Both the position numbers and the translations under genes were made by a program. From assembly GCF_024198255.1 (NCBI RefSeq), contig NZ_JAJVKW010000002.1:434001-498000 (forward strand): DNA of 64,000 bases. Reading direction: 5' to 3'. Each line of letters begins with the position of its first letter. Within the stretch, counting starts at the first letter, position 1. The DNA is from Myxococcus guangdongensis (GTDB lineage: Bacteria; Myxococcota; Myxococcia; Myxococcales; Myxococcaceae). A model generated the notes under the pieces. It was not told where the DNA came from, ran no database searches, and saw only the letters and a list, made by a program, of their open reading frames with translations. Below are positions 44,320 to 55,272 of the stretch, piece after piece.

Positions 44320-45033
44320 ATGAACCTGAACAGCCCCCTCACGCTCGCCCGTGAAGTCTGGAGAGCGGCCCGCGTGCTCAGGGACCCCAACCGCCTCCCC
44401 GACATCATCGACCTGGCCCGCGTGCTCGTGCCCCCCACCGCCATGCGCCGCATCGTGGAGCGGCTGATGCAGTCCCCCGCCTGCGCCCGTGCCCTCGCCG
44501 AGCGCCCCCGCGTGGGCCGCCTCCCGCTCGCCACGCTGCGAGCCCTCCCGGAAGGCACGCTCGGCCGCGCGTTCATCGACCACCTGGACCGCAACGGCCT
44601 GGACCCCGACGCCCTGCCCCAACGCGAGGCCCACACGCCCGAGGACTACGTGCGCGCGCACCTGCTCGAGTCCCACGACCTCTGGCACGTGCTCACCGGC
44701 TTCGACACGGACGTGGCCGGAGAATTGGGCGTCCAGGCCTTCAGCCTGGCGCAGGTGGGCAGCCCCTTCGCGCTCGGCATCCTCACCGGAGGGCTCGCCA
44801 ACACCCTGTTCTATGCCTTCTCCGAGCGCGACGCCCGCGTCCAGGCGCTCGCCCGGGGCTGGGTGTTGGGACGCCGCGCTCGCCCCGTGTTCGGCGCCCC
44901 CTGGCGCGAGCTGTGGGCGTGCCCCCTGGAGGAGGTCCGCCAACGCTACGGCGTGGACTTGTTGGCAGTGGACGCGCTGCTCCCCGTCCTGATGGGCCCG
45001 GTAAAGGACGACCCCGCCCGACGCGCCGCCTGA
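44320..45033 (+). CDS. Coq4 family protein
   Basis: 237 residues from the ATG at 44320 (GAGAGG upstream); an ATG at 44293 is also in frame. The hallmark of the ubiquinone biosynthesis protein Coq4, HDxxH-(11)-E, is present as [10 protein letters not shown] followed by [33 protein letters not shown] is another family block. Coq4 in eukaryotes organises the quinone biosynthetic complex and binds zinc; bacterial members occur in myxobacteria and other groups, and here the relevant quinone pathway is unknown. The gene ends 50 bases before the carboxylase gene on the same strand. Confidence 0.85.
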   Translation: MNLNSPLTLAREVWRAARVLRDPNRLPDIIDLARVLVPPTAMRRIVERLMQSPACARALAERPRVGRLPLATLRALPEGTLGRAFIDHLDRNGLDPDALPQREAHTPEDYVRAHLLESHDLWHVLTGFDTDVAGELGVQAFSLAQVGSPFALGILTGGLANTLFYAFSERDARVQALARGWVLGRRARPVFGAPWRELWACPLEEVRQRYGVDLLAVDALLPVLMGPVKDDPARRAA

Positions 45034-45083
45034 GCGAAGGCGGGCAGCGCGCGAGCGCCCCAATCGTGCTAGAGCGCGGGCCC

Positions 45084-46646
<1,563 letters not shown>

Positions 46647-46667
46647 GCTCCCTTCCGGGCCCCTGGA

Positions 46668-46698
46668 TGCCTGCTCTGCCTCGGCTGGAGAGCAGGCA
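46668..46698. terminator. Terminator-like hairpin after the carboxylase beta gene
   Basis: TGCCTGCTCT and AGAGCAGGCA form a perfect 10-base stem with an 11-base loop, 21 bases after the stop. It lies upstream of the next gene and probably ends or attenuates the transcript. Confidence 0.6.
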
Positions 46699-46768
46699 GG
46701 CTCGCGTCGCACGGGAAATTCTCGTGCGTCCCGAGGGCTTTCACCGGGCCAGGAAAGGAACCCCCATT

Positions 46769-47380
46769 TTGCCCCACCGCCGACTCCTTCTGTTTCTCGC
46801 CGACGTCGAAGGCAACCTCACCGCACTGCGTCAGACGCTCAAGCGTGTCTGCGAGGCGGTGGACCTCCCCACGCCGGAGGTGAAGTGGGTGGAAACGCCC
46901 CCGGACGGGCTGGCCGATGCGGGCTGGCACGCCGCGGAGGTGGCCCTGCCTCCCGCCCCCGGTCGCAAGGCGCGCAAGTCCGAGCAGCCCTTCCTGGAGG
47001 AGCAGCTCGACGCCATGGCGCAGGCCATCTCCCAGGACTTCCGTGAGCGCACGTTGGGCATCTTCGTGGACCGGGAGCACAGCTACGCGCGCACGTGCGT
47101 CAGCGGTCCGGGCCGTCCCTCGAAGGCCGTGGAGGGCGAGGTGCTGGATGTGATGCGCCAGGCCGCTCGCTGGCTGGATGTGGAGACGGGCTTGCTGGCG
47201 CGGATGCTCGGGGGTGGCAACACCGCGCGCAACCTGCTGGCCGCGGCCGTGGATTTTGGGGGGGATGCCGCGGCGGTTCCGTCCAAGCCTCCGGAGCCGG
47301 ATGAGGATGACCGGTTCGTCGAGGCGAAGCTCGCGCAGGCGCGGGCGTACATGGAGCAGTACCGCAGCGCGCGGAAGTAG
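46769..47380 (+). CDS. Conserved-looking cytoplasmic protein, unknown function
   Basis: 203 residues, read from a TTG at 46769 because AAGGAA stands eight bases upstream and the hydrophobic LLLFLADVEGNL follows at once. An ATG at 46667 is in frame but lies in the terminator hairpin. The protein is mostly helical and acidic at the end (EPDEDDRFVEAKLAQARAYME), with a central beta region (LGIFVDREHSYARTCVSGPG). No signal peptide. I do not recognise the family. Confidence 0.55.
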   Translation: MPHRRLLLFLADVEGNLTALRQTLKRVCEAVDLPTPEVKWVETPPDGLADAGWHAAEVALPPAPGRKARKSEQPFLEEQLDAMAQAISQDFRERTLGIFVDREHSYARTCVSGPGRPSKAVEGEVLDVMRQAARWLDVETGLLARMLGGGNTARNLLAAAVDFGGDAAAVPSKPPEPDEDDRFVEAKLAQARAYMEQYRSARK

Positions 47381-47394
47381 CGCTCGCGCGTGTG

Positions 47395-47419
47395 ACGCCC
47401 GGAGGGGTCTTCCGGGCGT
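47395..47419. terminator. Terminator-like hairpin, plus-strand gene side
   Basis: ACGCCCGGA and TCCGGGCGT, a perfect 9-base stem with a 7-base loop, 15 bases after the stop of the gene at 46769-47380, which converges on the giant gene at 47505. Confidence 0.65.
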
Positions 47420-47443
47420 GAGGAAGTTCGAGACGTCACGGGT

Positions 47444-47483
47444 GGACTCGAGCGTGGAGGTGGAAGCCTCCACTCCCGAGTCC
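47444..47483. terminator. Second hairpin between converging genes
   Basis: Two nested perfect 7-base stems, GGACTCG/CGAGTCC and GTGGAGG/CCTCCAC, separated by a 3x3 internal loop and closed by TGGAAG, 21 bases from the stop of the minus-strand gene. With the hairpin at 47395 it makes a back-to-back terminator region. Confidence 0.65.
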
Positions 47484-47504
47484 GTGTGCGTTCGAGAGGG
47501 GATG

Positions 47505-50500
47505 TCAGACGTGACGTCGGCGTGAGGCGCGCAGCAGCACCGCGCCCGCCAGGAGCGTCAACAAGCCCAGGTTCGACGAGTCCGAGGACGATCCACAGCC
47601 GCACCCCAGTGGCTCCTCGGGGGCGGGGATGGATGGGCCATGGGGCCCGCCGTCCTCGGCGGAGCCCGCGTCTGGCGCGACACCGGCATCCAGCGTCCCA
47701 GCGTCATCAGCACTCGCATCCGGCGCGCCGGCGTCTGGAATCCCGGCGTCTTCGACACCCGCATCCGGCTCACTGCCTGCATCCGGTGCTCCCGCATCTT
47801 CGTCACCGCCGGCATCCGGCACGCCGGCGTCCGGCGAGGGGATGCACGTGCCGGACTGACAGGCGCCGCCGGAGCACTCGGCGCCATCCTCACGCTCCGG
47901 GTTCGAGCAGCGCCCCGTCAACGGGTTGCAGACTCCCACCTCGTGACAGGCATCACTCGCGCCGCAGATGACTGGCGCGGCGCCCGTGCACGCCCCCGCC
48001 TGACACGCGTCGCTTCGCGTACAGGCGTTGCCATCGTCACACGCCGTTCCGTCCATGACGGGCACAGGCGGCGAGCACTGGCCGGTGGACACATCACAGG
48101 TCCCCGCCGTGTGGCATGCATCCCCGGCCACGCACACCACGGGGTCCGCTCCGGTACAAGCGCCCGCCCGACATGTATCGAGCTGGGTGCACGCATTGCC
48201 GTCGTCACACGAGGTCCCATCCATGACGGGCACCGGAGGCGAGCACTGGCCCGTCGCCACGTCACACGTCCCCGCCGAATGGCAGGAATCCCCCGCCGTG
48301 CACACCACGGGGCTCGCGCCGGTGCACGCACCCGCCTGACACGAATCGACCTGGGTGCACGCATTGCCATCGTCACACGCCGTCCCATCGGCCACGGGCG
48401 TCGGAGGCGAGCACAGTCCCGTCGTCGCATCACACGTCCCCGGCTTCATGCAGGGATTCGGCGAGGAACAGACCAACGGCTCCGCGCCCCTGCAGCGACC
48501 GCCAAGACACGCATCCACCTGCGTGCACGCGTTGCCGTCATCACACGCCGTCCCATCCGGCACGTTCATCGGCGCCGAGCAGGTCCCCGTCACCGCATCA
48601 CACGTCCCCGGCACCTGGCACGCATCGTCCACCGTGCACACCACCGGGTCCGAGCCCATGCAGACCCCGGACTGACACGTGTCCTCGCGCGTGCACGCGC
48701 TCGCGTCGTCACACGAGGTCCCGTCCACCTCGAGCACGTCCTCGGGGCACTCGGCGGAGTCCCCACCACACCGCTCCACGGCATCACAGACCTGAGCCGC
48801 GGGACGACACACCACGCCCGCCGCGACGAAGCCATCCGCCGGGCATTCCACCTCGACACCGTCACACAGCTCCGCCGCGTCACACAGCCCCGACACGGGC
48901 CGACACACCGTCTGGACCTCCGCCCGGACCGGACCGCACACCCCATCCACGACGCCGCCCGCCTGCACCGCGCACGCCTGACAGTCTGTCGCCCCCCCTC
49001 CACCACACGCCCCGTCACAACACACGCCGTCGACGCAGAAGCCGCTCGAGCACTGCCCTCCCGCCGCGCATGTCGCCCCATTCATCAGCGGGTCCGTCAC
49101 CAGCCGCGCCCGGATGCGAGCGAACTGTCGATAATCGTTGTACGCCACCAGGAACCGACCGGGCTCCGACGAGGCCACCCCGATGCGCCCCGCGCCCGAG
49201 GACGTGTTGTCTGAGATGAGGAACGAGGACGGGTCCACCGGCGTCATCTGTGGCGAGAACCTGCGCCCATGCAGCGCGTGCTGGCTGTAGTTCACCGAGC
49301 CCCGGTGCCACGTCAGCAGATACCGCGTCCCATCGAAGCCCAGCGTCGGCTGGCGCTGATAGACGAGCTCCGTGGCGAGCGACAACGCCGAGGGGTCCAC
49401 GACCACGCCGTCCGACGCACGCACCCGCCGCCCCTGCACCGTCGTCAGGACGACGCGCAGGTCTTCCCAGGCCACCAGGTAGTGGCTTCCGTCGAACGCC
49501 ACCGTGGGTGACTTCTCACCATACGTCTGCGTGGCCAGCGCGATGCCCTGGGGGTCGAGCACCACGCCATCCGCCGCCCTCACCCGCGTCCCGAAGATGT
49601 CCCCCGAGTACGGGAAGTTGCGCTCGTCCTCCCAGGCGACGAAGAACTGTCCATCCCCCGAGGCGACCACGGGCCGCCGCTCCACGAGCGCCTGGCCGGA
49701 CACCGCGAAGCCCTGCGGCTCCATCACCACGCCATCCGACGCCCGCACCCGTGCGCCGAAGATGTCGCTGCGCTGCGTGTTGGTCCGCGCATCCGTCCAC
49801 GCGACCAGATAGTACCCACCGCTGAAGGCCACCGACGGCGTCGTCTGGTCCGTCGCCGCCGTGGAGATGGGCATCGGCGTCGCGTCGAGCACCGCCCCAT
49901 CCCTCCCCACGCGCACCCCGAGAATGTCGCTGCTCCCCGAGACGCCATCCGTGCGGCGCTGGAACACCACCAGGAACTGGTGACCATCGGACGCGACGCT
50001 CGGCAGCTCCTCCAGGCTCGACGTGGTCGCGATGAGCAGCGGAGACGCGTCGAGCACCACCCCGTCCGAGGCGCGCACCCGCGCCCCCAGGATGTCGGCG
50101 ACCTTCGCGCGCGCCCGGTCGTCCTGCCACACCACCAGGTACGTCCCCGAGGCGTGCGCCACGGCGGGCACCAGCTCCCGGCCCACGTCCACGGAGAGCA
50201 CCTGCTCCGAATCCAACATCGCCCCCGACGCGTCCACCCGCGCGCCGGAGACCAGGAGGTGGCCCGTGGTGCGCAGCTCGTGCCACGCGACGAAGTAGCG
50301 CGTCCCATCCGAGGCCAGCGTGGGCTGCCGCTCCTGGTCACTCGAGGCCGCGGCCACCCCCAACGCGAACGAGCTGCCCACCGTGCCGTTGCGCCCCACC
50401 GTCGCGGCGTGGATGTCCGTCACGTTGGTCGCCACGGTGTGCTGCCATGCCACCAGGAAGCCGTTCCCGTTCGACGCGACGCTCGCCGCCTCCTGCCGCT

Positions 50501-52130
50501 GCGCGGCGGTGGAGATGGGCAGCCCACTCGGGTCCAGGACCGCTCCGTCCAACGTCACCCGGGCCCCGAAAACATCCGGATTGCTGGCGCCGTTGCGGAA
50601 GTCGGTCCAGACCACCAGGAACAGGTCCCCATCGAAGGCGACCTTCCCGCTGGCCAGGATGCCCGCGACCGAGGAGATGACGAACCCGCCCCCATCCAGC
50701 GAGGCCAGGTCCGACGCGCGCAACCGCTGGCCCCACAGCCGCCCGTTGGTGAAGGTGAGCAGGTAGTTCCCCTCCGCGTACCCCACCTGGGGCAACCAGT
50801 GATTCGTGGAGCCCGAGCCTCCCGCGAGCAGTCGCCCGCCCACGTCCAGGATGGCGCCATCCGAGGCCCTCACCCGCGTGCCGTACACGTCGTAGGTGTT
50901 GCTCGCGCGCCGCCCATCCTCCCAGACCACCAGGTAGTCCGTGCCGTCCGAGGCGATGGAGGGCCTGCGCTCGTCCCTCGCGCCCACCGCGAGGTTCAGC
51001 GGAGCGCCATCGAGCACCCGGCCATCCGCCCCTCGCACGCGCGCGCCCTTCAGGTCCGAGTACGGCCCCGTCGTCTGACTGACCTGAGCGTCCTCCCAGG
51101 CCAGCAGGAAGTCCTGCCCATTGGACGCGACGGCGACACCTCGCTGGTCCCCCGTACCCGCAACCAGCACCAGGCTGCCCACGTCCAGCACCCGCCCATC
51201 GGCGGCATCCACGCGCGCGAAGAACAGCTCGTCCTGGGTGAAGATTCGATTCTCCCAGGCCACCAGGTAGCGCCCGCCACCGAAGGCCACCGCCGCGCGC
51301 GTGTTCGACAGCGCGTTGGGCACCGGCACCGGCACGTCCACCTCGATTTCCGGCGACACCAGCGGGTCCAGCATCGCCGGCCAGCTCGAGTCCTCCAGCA
51401 CCCGCGCTGGCACGCGCATCACCAGCACCTCGCCGTCGCGCACCGTCTCGACCGACGTCTTCCGCCCGGCCGCGTCCACCCACGTCGCCAGGCCATAGCG
51501 CGCGCCCAGCTTCGTCACCGGGTCCATGAAGTGGTGGCCGTGCTCCGTCCGCCCCGCGTACGCCAGCCCCTCCACCGCCACGCGGACCTCAAGGTCGCCT
51601 TCGCCCTCGGGCGCCCGCGCCCACTCCCACCGCTGCTCCATCCCTCCGTCGCCGTTCTCCAGCACCTCCACCAGCGCCCCACGCGAAAGCGACAGCGCGC
51701 CGTCCTCCCGGACGGACACCTCCAGCGCCCCCAACAGCGAGCGTCCACCACGCGACACCGCCACCGTGCGCACCGACAGCGGCGCGCCCGTGACGGGCTT
51801 CGAGCGTGTCTTGGCCGCCCCACCCTCCACCGCCTCCAGGTGACGGGGTGACAGCCGCACCGTGCCCCCCGGGTCCACCCGGAGCGCATAGGTGTCCTGG
51901 TCTCCCGTGAAGCCGCCCTCCCGCGCGACACGGAACGCGCGCTCCGCCCGGCGCACCACGCCCTGCACATCCAGGGGCGGAGACACGGCGGCGGCGGGTC
52001 CCTGTGACACCTCCGGCGACGAAGCGGGTGGGTCCGATGGACGACAGCCGGTCATGCTCAGCCAGACGGCGAGCAGAACCCCGCCCCCCAGCACGGAGAG
52101 CCGAGACGAAACGATGCAGATGGATGGCAC
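47505..52130 (-). CDS. Giant MYXO-CTERM-type surface protein with beta-propeller-like and Cys-rich repeats
   Basis: 1,541 residues from a GTG at 52130. The N-terminus has a signal peptide with a lipobox-like MTGC (C29). About residues 270-1010 are about a dozen 55-60 residue units with a YLVAWED core and a GARVRASDGVVLD core, suggestive of beta-propeller blades. About 1015-1430 are Cys-rich: five 56-residue units of the DGTxCDDGNACTQ type, then EGF-like pairs. About 1435-1505 is a DAG-rich low-complexity linker. The end GCGCGSSSDSSNL + hydrophobic helix + RASRRRHV is a MYXO-CTERM-like sorting tail, cut by a myxosortase-type peptidase. It is presumably anchored to the outer surface; what it binds is unknown. 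The open frame continues to 54815, but that part is antisense to the biotin carboxylase and carrier genes. Confidence 0.82.
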   Translation of the reverse strand: MPSICIVSSRLSVLGGGVLLAVWLSMTGCRPSDPPASSPEVSQGPAAAVSPPLDVQGVVRRAERAFRVAREGGFTGDQDTYALRVDPGGTVRLSPRHLEAVEGGAAKTRSKPVTGAPLSVRTVAVSRGGRSLLGALEVSVREDGALSLSRGALVEVLENGDGGMEQRWEWARAPEGEGDLEVRVAVEGLAYAGRTEHGHHFMDPVTKLGARYGLATWVDAAGRKTSVETVRDGEVLVMRVPARVLEDSSWPAMLDPLVSPEIEVDVPVPVPNALSNTRAAVAFGGGRYLVAWENRIFTQDELFFARVDAADGRVLDVGSLVLVAGTGDQRGVAVASNGQDFLLAWEDAQVSQTTGPYSDLKGARVRGADGRVLDGAPLNLAVGARDERRPSIASDGTDYLVVWEDGRRASNTYDVYGTRVRASDGAILDVGGRLLAGGSGSTNHWLPQVGYAEGNYLLTFTNGRLWGQRLRASDLASLDGGGFVISSVAGILASGKVAFDGDLFLVVWTDFRNGASNPDVFGARVTLDGAVLDPSGLPISTAAQRQEAASVASNGNGFLVAWQHTVATNVTDIHAATVGRNGTVGSSFALGVAAASSDQERQPTLASDGTRYFVAWHELRTTGHLLVSGARVDASGAMLDSEQVLSVDVGRELVPAVAHASGTYLVVWQDDRARAKVADILGARVRASDGVVLDASPLLIATTSSLEELPSVASDGHQFLVVFQRRTDGVSGSSDILGVRVGRDGAVLDATPMPISTAATDQTTPSVAFSGGYYLVAWTDARTNTQRSDIFGARVRASDGVVMEPQGFAVSGQALVERRPVVASGDGQFFVAWEDERNFPYSGDIFGTRVRAADGVVLDPQGIALATQTYGEKSPTVAFDGSHYLVAWEDLRVVLTTVQGRRVRASDGVVVDPSALSLATELVYQRQPTLGFDGTRYLLTWHRGSVNYSQHALHGRRFSPQMTPVDPSSFLISDNTSSGAGRIGVASSEPGRFLVAYNDYRQFARIRARLVTDPLMNGATCAAGGQCSSGFCVDGVCCDGACGGGGATDCQACAVQAGGVVDGVCGPVRAEVQTVCRPVSGLCDAAELCDGVEVECPADGFVAAGVVCRPAAQVCDAVERCGGDSAECPEDVLEVDGTSCDDASACTREDTCQSGVCMGSDPVVCTVDDACQVPGTCDAVTGTCSAPMNVPDGTACDDGNACTQVDACLGGRCRGAEPLVCSSPNPCMKPGTCDATTGLCSPPTPVADGTACDDGNACTQVDSCQAGACTGASPVVCTAGDSCHSAGTCDVATGQCSPPVPVMDGTSCDDGNACTQLDTCRAGACTGADPVVCVAGDACHTAGTCDVSTGQCSPPVPVMDGTACDDGNACTRSDACQAGACTGAAPVICGASDACHEVGVCNPLTGRCSNPEREDGAECSGGACQSGTCIPSPDAGVPDAGGDEDAGAPDAGSEPDAGVEDAGIPDAGAPDASADDAGTLDAGVAPDAGSAEDGGPHGPSIPAPEEPLGCGCGSSSDSSNLGLLTLLAGAVLLRASRRRHV
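47890..48730 (-). repeat. Five 168-base coding repeats, Cys-rich domain
   Basis: The units start at about 48056, 48224, 48390, 48560 and 48728 (reading down the minus strand) and each encodes a 56-residue module with ten cysteines in a fixed order (DGTxC, CTQxDxC, GxC, PVVC, xC, GTC, CS). The copies are closely similar, so the number probably changes by recombination. Confidence 0.8.
49095..51330 (-). repeat. About twelve degenerate 160-190-base coding repeats (propeller-like)
   Basis: Recurring encoded cores YLVAWED(x)R and (F/L)GARVRASDGVVLD, with QPTVA-like entries, spaced about 55-60 residues. They have diverged more than the Cys-rich units, so this expansion is older. Confidence 0.6.
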
Positions 52131-52265
52131 GTGGAAACCCCGCCCGAACCGTGAGCGGCCCCTGGGGCCAGCATAGCCGAGAGCCCGACGTGACGCGCTC
52201 CCCGCCAACAACGGGGGCCCATCCAACCCAGGCAAAACGAGGCGGCCCGTGGTAGACGGGCGCCC

Positions 52266-53786
52266 ATGCCCAAGATCCGCAAAGTGCTCGTCGCCAATCG
52301 CGGCGAGATCGCCATCCGGGTGATGCGCACCTGCAAGGAGCTCGGCATCGCCACCGTGGCGGTGTACTCGGAGGCGGACCGCGCCGCCCTGCATGTCCGC
52401 ACCGCGGACCAGGCCATCTTCGTCGGCCCTCCGCCCTCCCGGGAGAGCTACCTGGTCCAGCAGCGCATCCTCGACGCCGCCAAGGCCTCCGGCGCGGACG
52501 CCATCCACCCCGGCTATGGCTTCCTCTCCGAGAACGCGTCGTTCGTGCGCGCCTGCGAGGCCGCCGGCATCACCTTCATCGGCCCGCCGGCGTCCGCCAT
52601 GGACGCCATGGGTGAGAAGACCCGCGCCCGCGCGAACATGATCAAGGCGGGCGTGCCCGTCGTCCCCGGCACCACCGAGCCCATCGCCACCGAGGCCGAG
52701 GCGCGCGAGTACGCGCAGAAGATTGGCTTCCCCATCATGCTCAAGGCCGCGGGCGGCGGCGGCGGCAAGGGCATGCGCCGCGTCGAGAAGCTCGAGGACC
52801 TCGAGTCCGCGTGGCGCTCCGCCAAGAGCGAGGCGCTCAACTCCTTCGGCAACGACGCGGTCTACATCGAGAAGTATCTCGAGAAGCCACACCACGTCGA
52901 AATCCAGGTGTTCGCCGACACGCACGGCAACGTCATCCACCTGAACGAGCGCGAGTGCTCGGCGCAGCGCCGTCACCAGAAGGTGGTGGAGGAGACGCCC
53001 AGCCCCATCCTCACGCCGGAGCTGCGCTCGAAGATGGGCGAGGTCGCGGTGAAGGCGGCCAAGGCCGTCAACTACGTGGGCGCCGGGACGGTGGAGTTCC
53101 TGGTCGACGTGCACCGCAACTTCTACTTCCTGGAGATGAACACCCGCCTCCAGGTGGAGCACCCGGTGACGGAGTGGGTGACGGGGCTGGACCTGGTCGC
53201 GCTGCAGATCAAGGTCGCCGAGGGCGAGAAGCTGCCCCTGCTCCAGGCGCCCGAGCCTCAGGGTCACTCCATCGAGGTGCGCGTGTACGCGGAGGACCCG
53301 GCGCGCAACTTCATGCCCAGCCCGGGCAAGATCACGTACCTGCGCGTGCCGGGCGGTCCCAACGTGCGCGACGACTCGGGCGTGTTCCCCGGGTACACGG
53401 TGCCCAACGTCTACGACCCGATGATCTCCAAGCTGTCCGTGTGGGCTCCCACGCGGCGCGAGGCGATTGCCCGGGCGCAGCGCGCGCTGTCCGAGTACGT
53501 GGTGAAGGGCATCACCACCAACATCCGCTACCTGCGGGCGATTCTCGCGCACCCGGAGTTCGTCGAGGGCGACTACGACACGGGCTTCCTCGGCCGCGAG
53601 CACACCACGCTGCAGGGCGTGGAGGACCCGAAGCTCAGCGAGATGGCGCTGCTGGCCGGCGTCGTCTACGCGCACCAGCGCGACGCCAAGCGCGCCAAGA
53701 CGCTCCCCGGCGCCAAGGCCGCGAGCAGCTCCGACACGGGCCGGGTCAGCGCCTGGCGTCAGTCGCTGCGCTCGCGTCGCCGCTAA
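52266..53786 (+). CDS. accC: Biotin carboxylase subunit of acyl-CoA carboxylase
   Basis: 506 residues, the usual size for stand-alone biotin carboxylase with a short extra tail. KVLVANRGEIAIRVMRT and HPGYGFLSENASF (81-93), the ATP-grasp glycine loop AAGGGGGKGM (161-170), and ECSAQRRHQKVVEETPSP, MNTRLQVEHPVTE and GTVEFL are all present. It carboxylates biotin using ATP and bicarbonate. The carrier gene follows 27 bases later, so the two are co-transcribed. The carboxyltransferase is at 45084-46646. Confidence 0.92.
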   Translation: MPKIRKVLVANRGEIAIRVMRTCKELGIATVAVYSEADRAALHVRTADQAIFVGPPPSRESYLVQQRILDAAKASGADAIHPGYGFLSENASFVRACEAAGITFIGPPASAMDAMGEKTRARANMIKAGVPVVPGTTEPIATEAEAREYAQKIGFPIMLKAAGGGGGKGMRRVEKLEDLESAWRSAKSEALNSFGNDAVYIEKYLEKPHHVEIQVFADTHGNVIHLNERECSAQRRHQKVVEETPSPILTPELRSKMGEVAVKAAKAVNYVGAGTVEFLVDVHRNFYFLEMNTRLQVEHPVTEWVTGLDLVALQIKVAEGEKLPLLQAPEPQGHSIEVRVYAEDPARNFMPSPGKITYLRVPGGPNVRDDSGVFPGYTVPNVYDPMISKLSVWAPTRREAIARAQRALSEYVVKGITTNIRYLRAILAHPEFVEGDYDTGFLGREHTTLQGVEDPKLSEMALLAGVVYAHQRDAKRAKTLPGAKAASSSDTGRVSAWRQSLRSRRR

Positions 53787-53813
53787 CCCCACCCTGAGGC
53801 TCACGAGACTTCC

Positions 53814-54323
53814 ATGCGCTATTTCACGAAGCAGCAGGGACAGAAGGAAGCGGTGCCGGTGGACCTGGAGGCGCTGGGCGGCGAGCGCTACAAGCTCACC
53901 GTCAACGGCGTCACGTACCAGGTGGACGCGCTCGCGCTCGAGCACGGCACCATGAGCATGTTGGTGGACGGCCAGTCCTACAGCGTCGAGTTCGAGGAGA
54001 ACGGCGACGAGGTGGGCGTGCTCTTGCGCGGTCAGGTGAGTCGCTTCGACGTGGCGGACGAGCGTCGGCTGCGGCTGCGCGCGGGCACGGCGGGCTTCTC
54101 CGTGGAGGGCAAGCAGCTGGTCACCGCGCCCATGCCGGGCAAGGTGGTGAAGGTGCTGGTGAAGGTGGGCGACGAGGTGAAGGAGGGCCAGGGCCTGGTG
54201 GTGGTGGAGGCCATGAAGATGGAGAACGAGCTCAAGAGCCCCAAGGCGGGCAAGGTGACCGAGCTGTTCGCCAAGGAAGGCACCACCGTGGAGAACAACG
54301 CGAAGCTCGTCGTCGTCGAGTAG
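53814..54323 (+). CDS. Biotin carboxyl carrier subunit
   Basis: 169 residues. The biotinylation motif EAMKMEN is at 132-138, with K135 as the biotinylated lysine; the lipoyl/biotinyl fold (VTAPMPGKVVKVLVKVGDEVKEGQ, KVTELFAKEGTTVENN) surrounds it. The first 95 residues (KLTVNGVTYQVDALALEHG) form a beta-rich adaptor that probably holds the carboxylase subunits together, as in acyl-CoA carboxylases with a separate carrier. Follows accC by 27 bases and is followed by a hairpin. Confidence 0.9.
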   Translation: MRYFTKQQGQKEAVPVDLEALGGERYKLTVNGVTYQVDALALEHGTMSMLVDGQSYSVEFEENGDEVGVLLRGQVSRFDVADERRLRLRAGTAGFSVEGKQLVTAPMPGKVVKVLVKVGDEVKEGQGLVVVEAMKMENELKSPKAGKVTELFAKEGTTVENNAKLVVVE

Positions 54324-54330
54324 CCGGCGT

Positions 54331-54360
54331 GGCGGCGCGTGCCCGGGTGCGCGCGCCGCC
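54331..54360. terminator. Terminator-like hairpin after the carrier gene
   Basis: GGCGGCGCG and CGCGCCGCC, a perfect 9-base stem with a 12-base loop, between converging genes ending at 54323 and 54371. It is centred in the gap and could serve both. Confidence 0.65.
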
Positions 54361-54370
54361 CCCACGTCGT

Positions 54371-55195
54371 TCAGGGCCGGGGCGACAGTCCGAAGCGCCT
54401 CGCCTCGTAGGGGTCGTCTGATTCGAGGCCCAGGTCCTCCACCCGCGTGAGCGCCTTCATCAGGGGCGCGGGCAGCGGCGCCTCCACGAGCGGAGGCAGT
54501 CGCAGCGGACCGGAGTGGGATTCGAGGAGCTCCGGCGAGTCTGCGTCCAGCCAGTAGCGCACCAGGAAGTACCGCCGCTGGAGCGTGCCTCGCGCCAGGC
54601 GCTGGCCCTTCGCGTCCACGGCGATGGCCGCGAGGGGCTGCCGGAGCTTGTTGCCCTGGCGCGCGACGCCCGTGGGCAGCTCCCCGTCCAACAACCCGCG
54701 GGCGCTGACGAGCGCGGTGGCGGAGCGCCCCTGACGCGTCCAGGAGCGCAGCTCCACCTGGGGCAGCGGCGGCCACTCGGGTCCTCGGGCCTGGACCGTG
54801 AGGTCCACGGTGCACATGCCCTGGAACGCCAGCTTCAGCGCGCGGGTGCCTTGGGGCACGGCGGTGATGAGCGCCAGTCGACGAGGCTTCGCCGCGGCGC
54901 CGAGGGACTCGAAGAAGCGGTCCACTGGCGCGCCCTGGTCATCGAGCAACACCCACTGGAAGTCGGACGCGAGGTCCTTCCCCGTTCCATCCTGGAGCTG
55001 GACCCGGACGGGCTCCGCGTCCCGGTGCGCGAAGTCGATGGCCACCAACTCCGCGGACGGCGAGGGCTGCACCGTCGCCCCGCCCCGGAACACCCAGGCC
55101 CGGTGGACCCGGACCTTCCCCTGACACGCATCCCCCTTCGCGACAGGGGCTGCGGCCAGGAGCGAAGCGGTGAGCCCCACGAGCAACGAGAACAT
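54371..55195 (-). CDS. Secreted protein, unknown function
   Basis: 274 residues from the ATG at 55195. Signal peptide MFSLLVGLTASLLAAAPVA, then an opening GDACQGKVRVHRAWVFRGGATVQP and a beta-rich body with only three cysteines. The blocks KPRRLALITAVPQGTRALKLAFQG and YFLVRYWLDADSPELL suggest a two-domain periplasmic protein. No family recognised. It is followed upstream on the same strand by the metzincin-type protease gene. Confidence 0.6.
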   Translation of the reverse strand: MFSLLVGLTASLLAAAPVAKGDACQGKVRVHRAWVFRGGATVQPSPSAELVAIDFAHRDAEPVRVQLQDGTGKDLASDFQWVLLDDQGAPVDRFFESLGAAAKPRRLALITAVPQGTRALKLAFQGMCTVDLTVQARGPEWPPLPQVELRSWTRQGRSATALVSARGLLDGELPTGVARQGNKLRQPLAAIAVDAKGQRLARGTLQRRYFLVRYWLDADSPELLESHSGPLRLPPLVEAPLPAPLMKALTRVEDLGLESDDPYEARRFGLSPRP

Positions 55196-55272
55196 GCCGC
55201 GAGCGTAGACACAGCATCCCCTGGATTGCACCTGCATCCCCAGTACATCAACTTGAGCGGGGCTCGCGGCCT

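Noticed and set aside
52131..54815. N-terminal extension of the giant surface protein frame
   Set aside because: The part above 52130 is antisense to the biotin carboxylase and carrier genes and reads as low-complexity His/Arg/Leu sequence. The signal peptide starts at the GTG at 52130.
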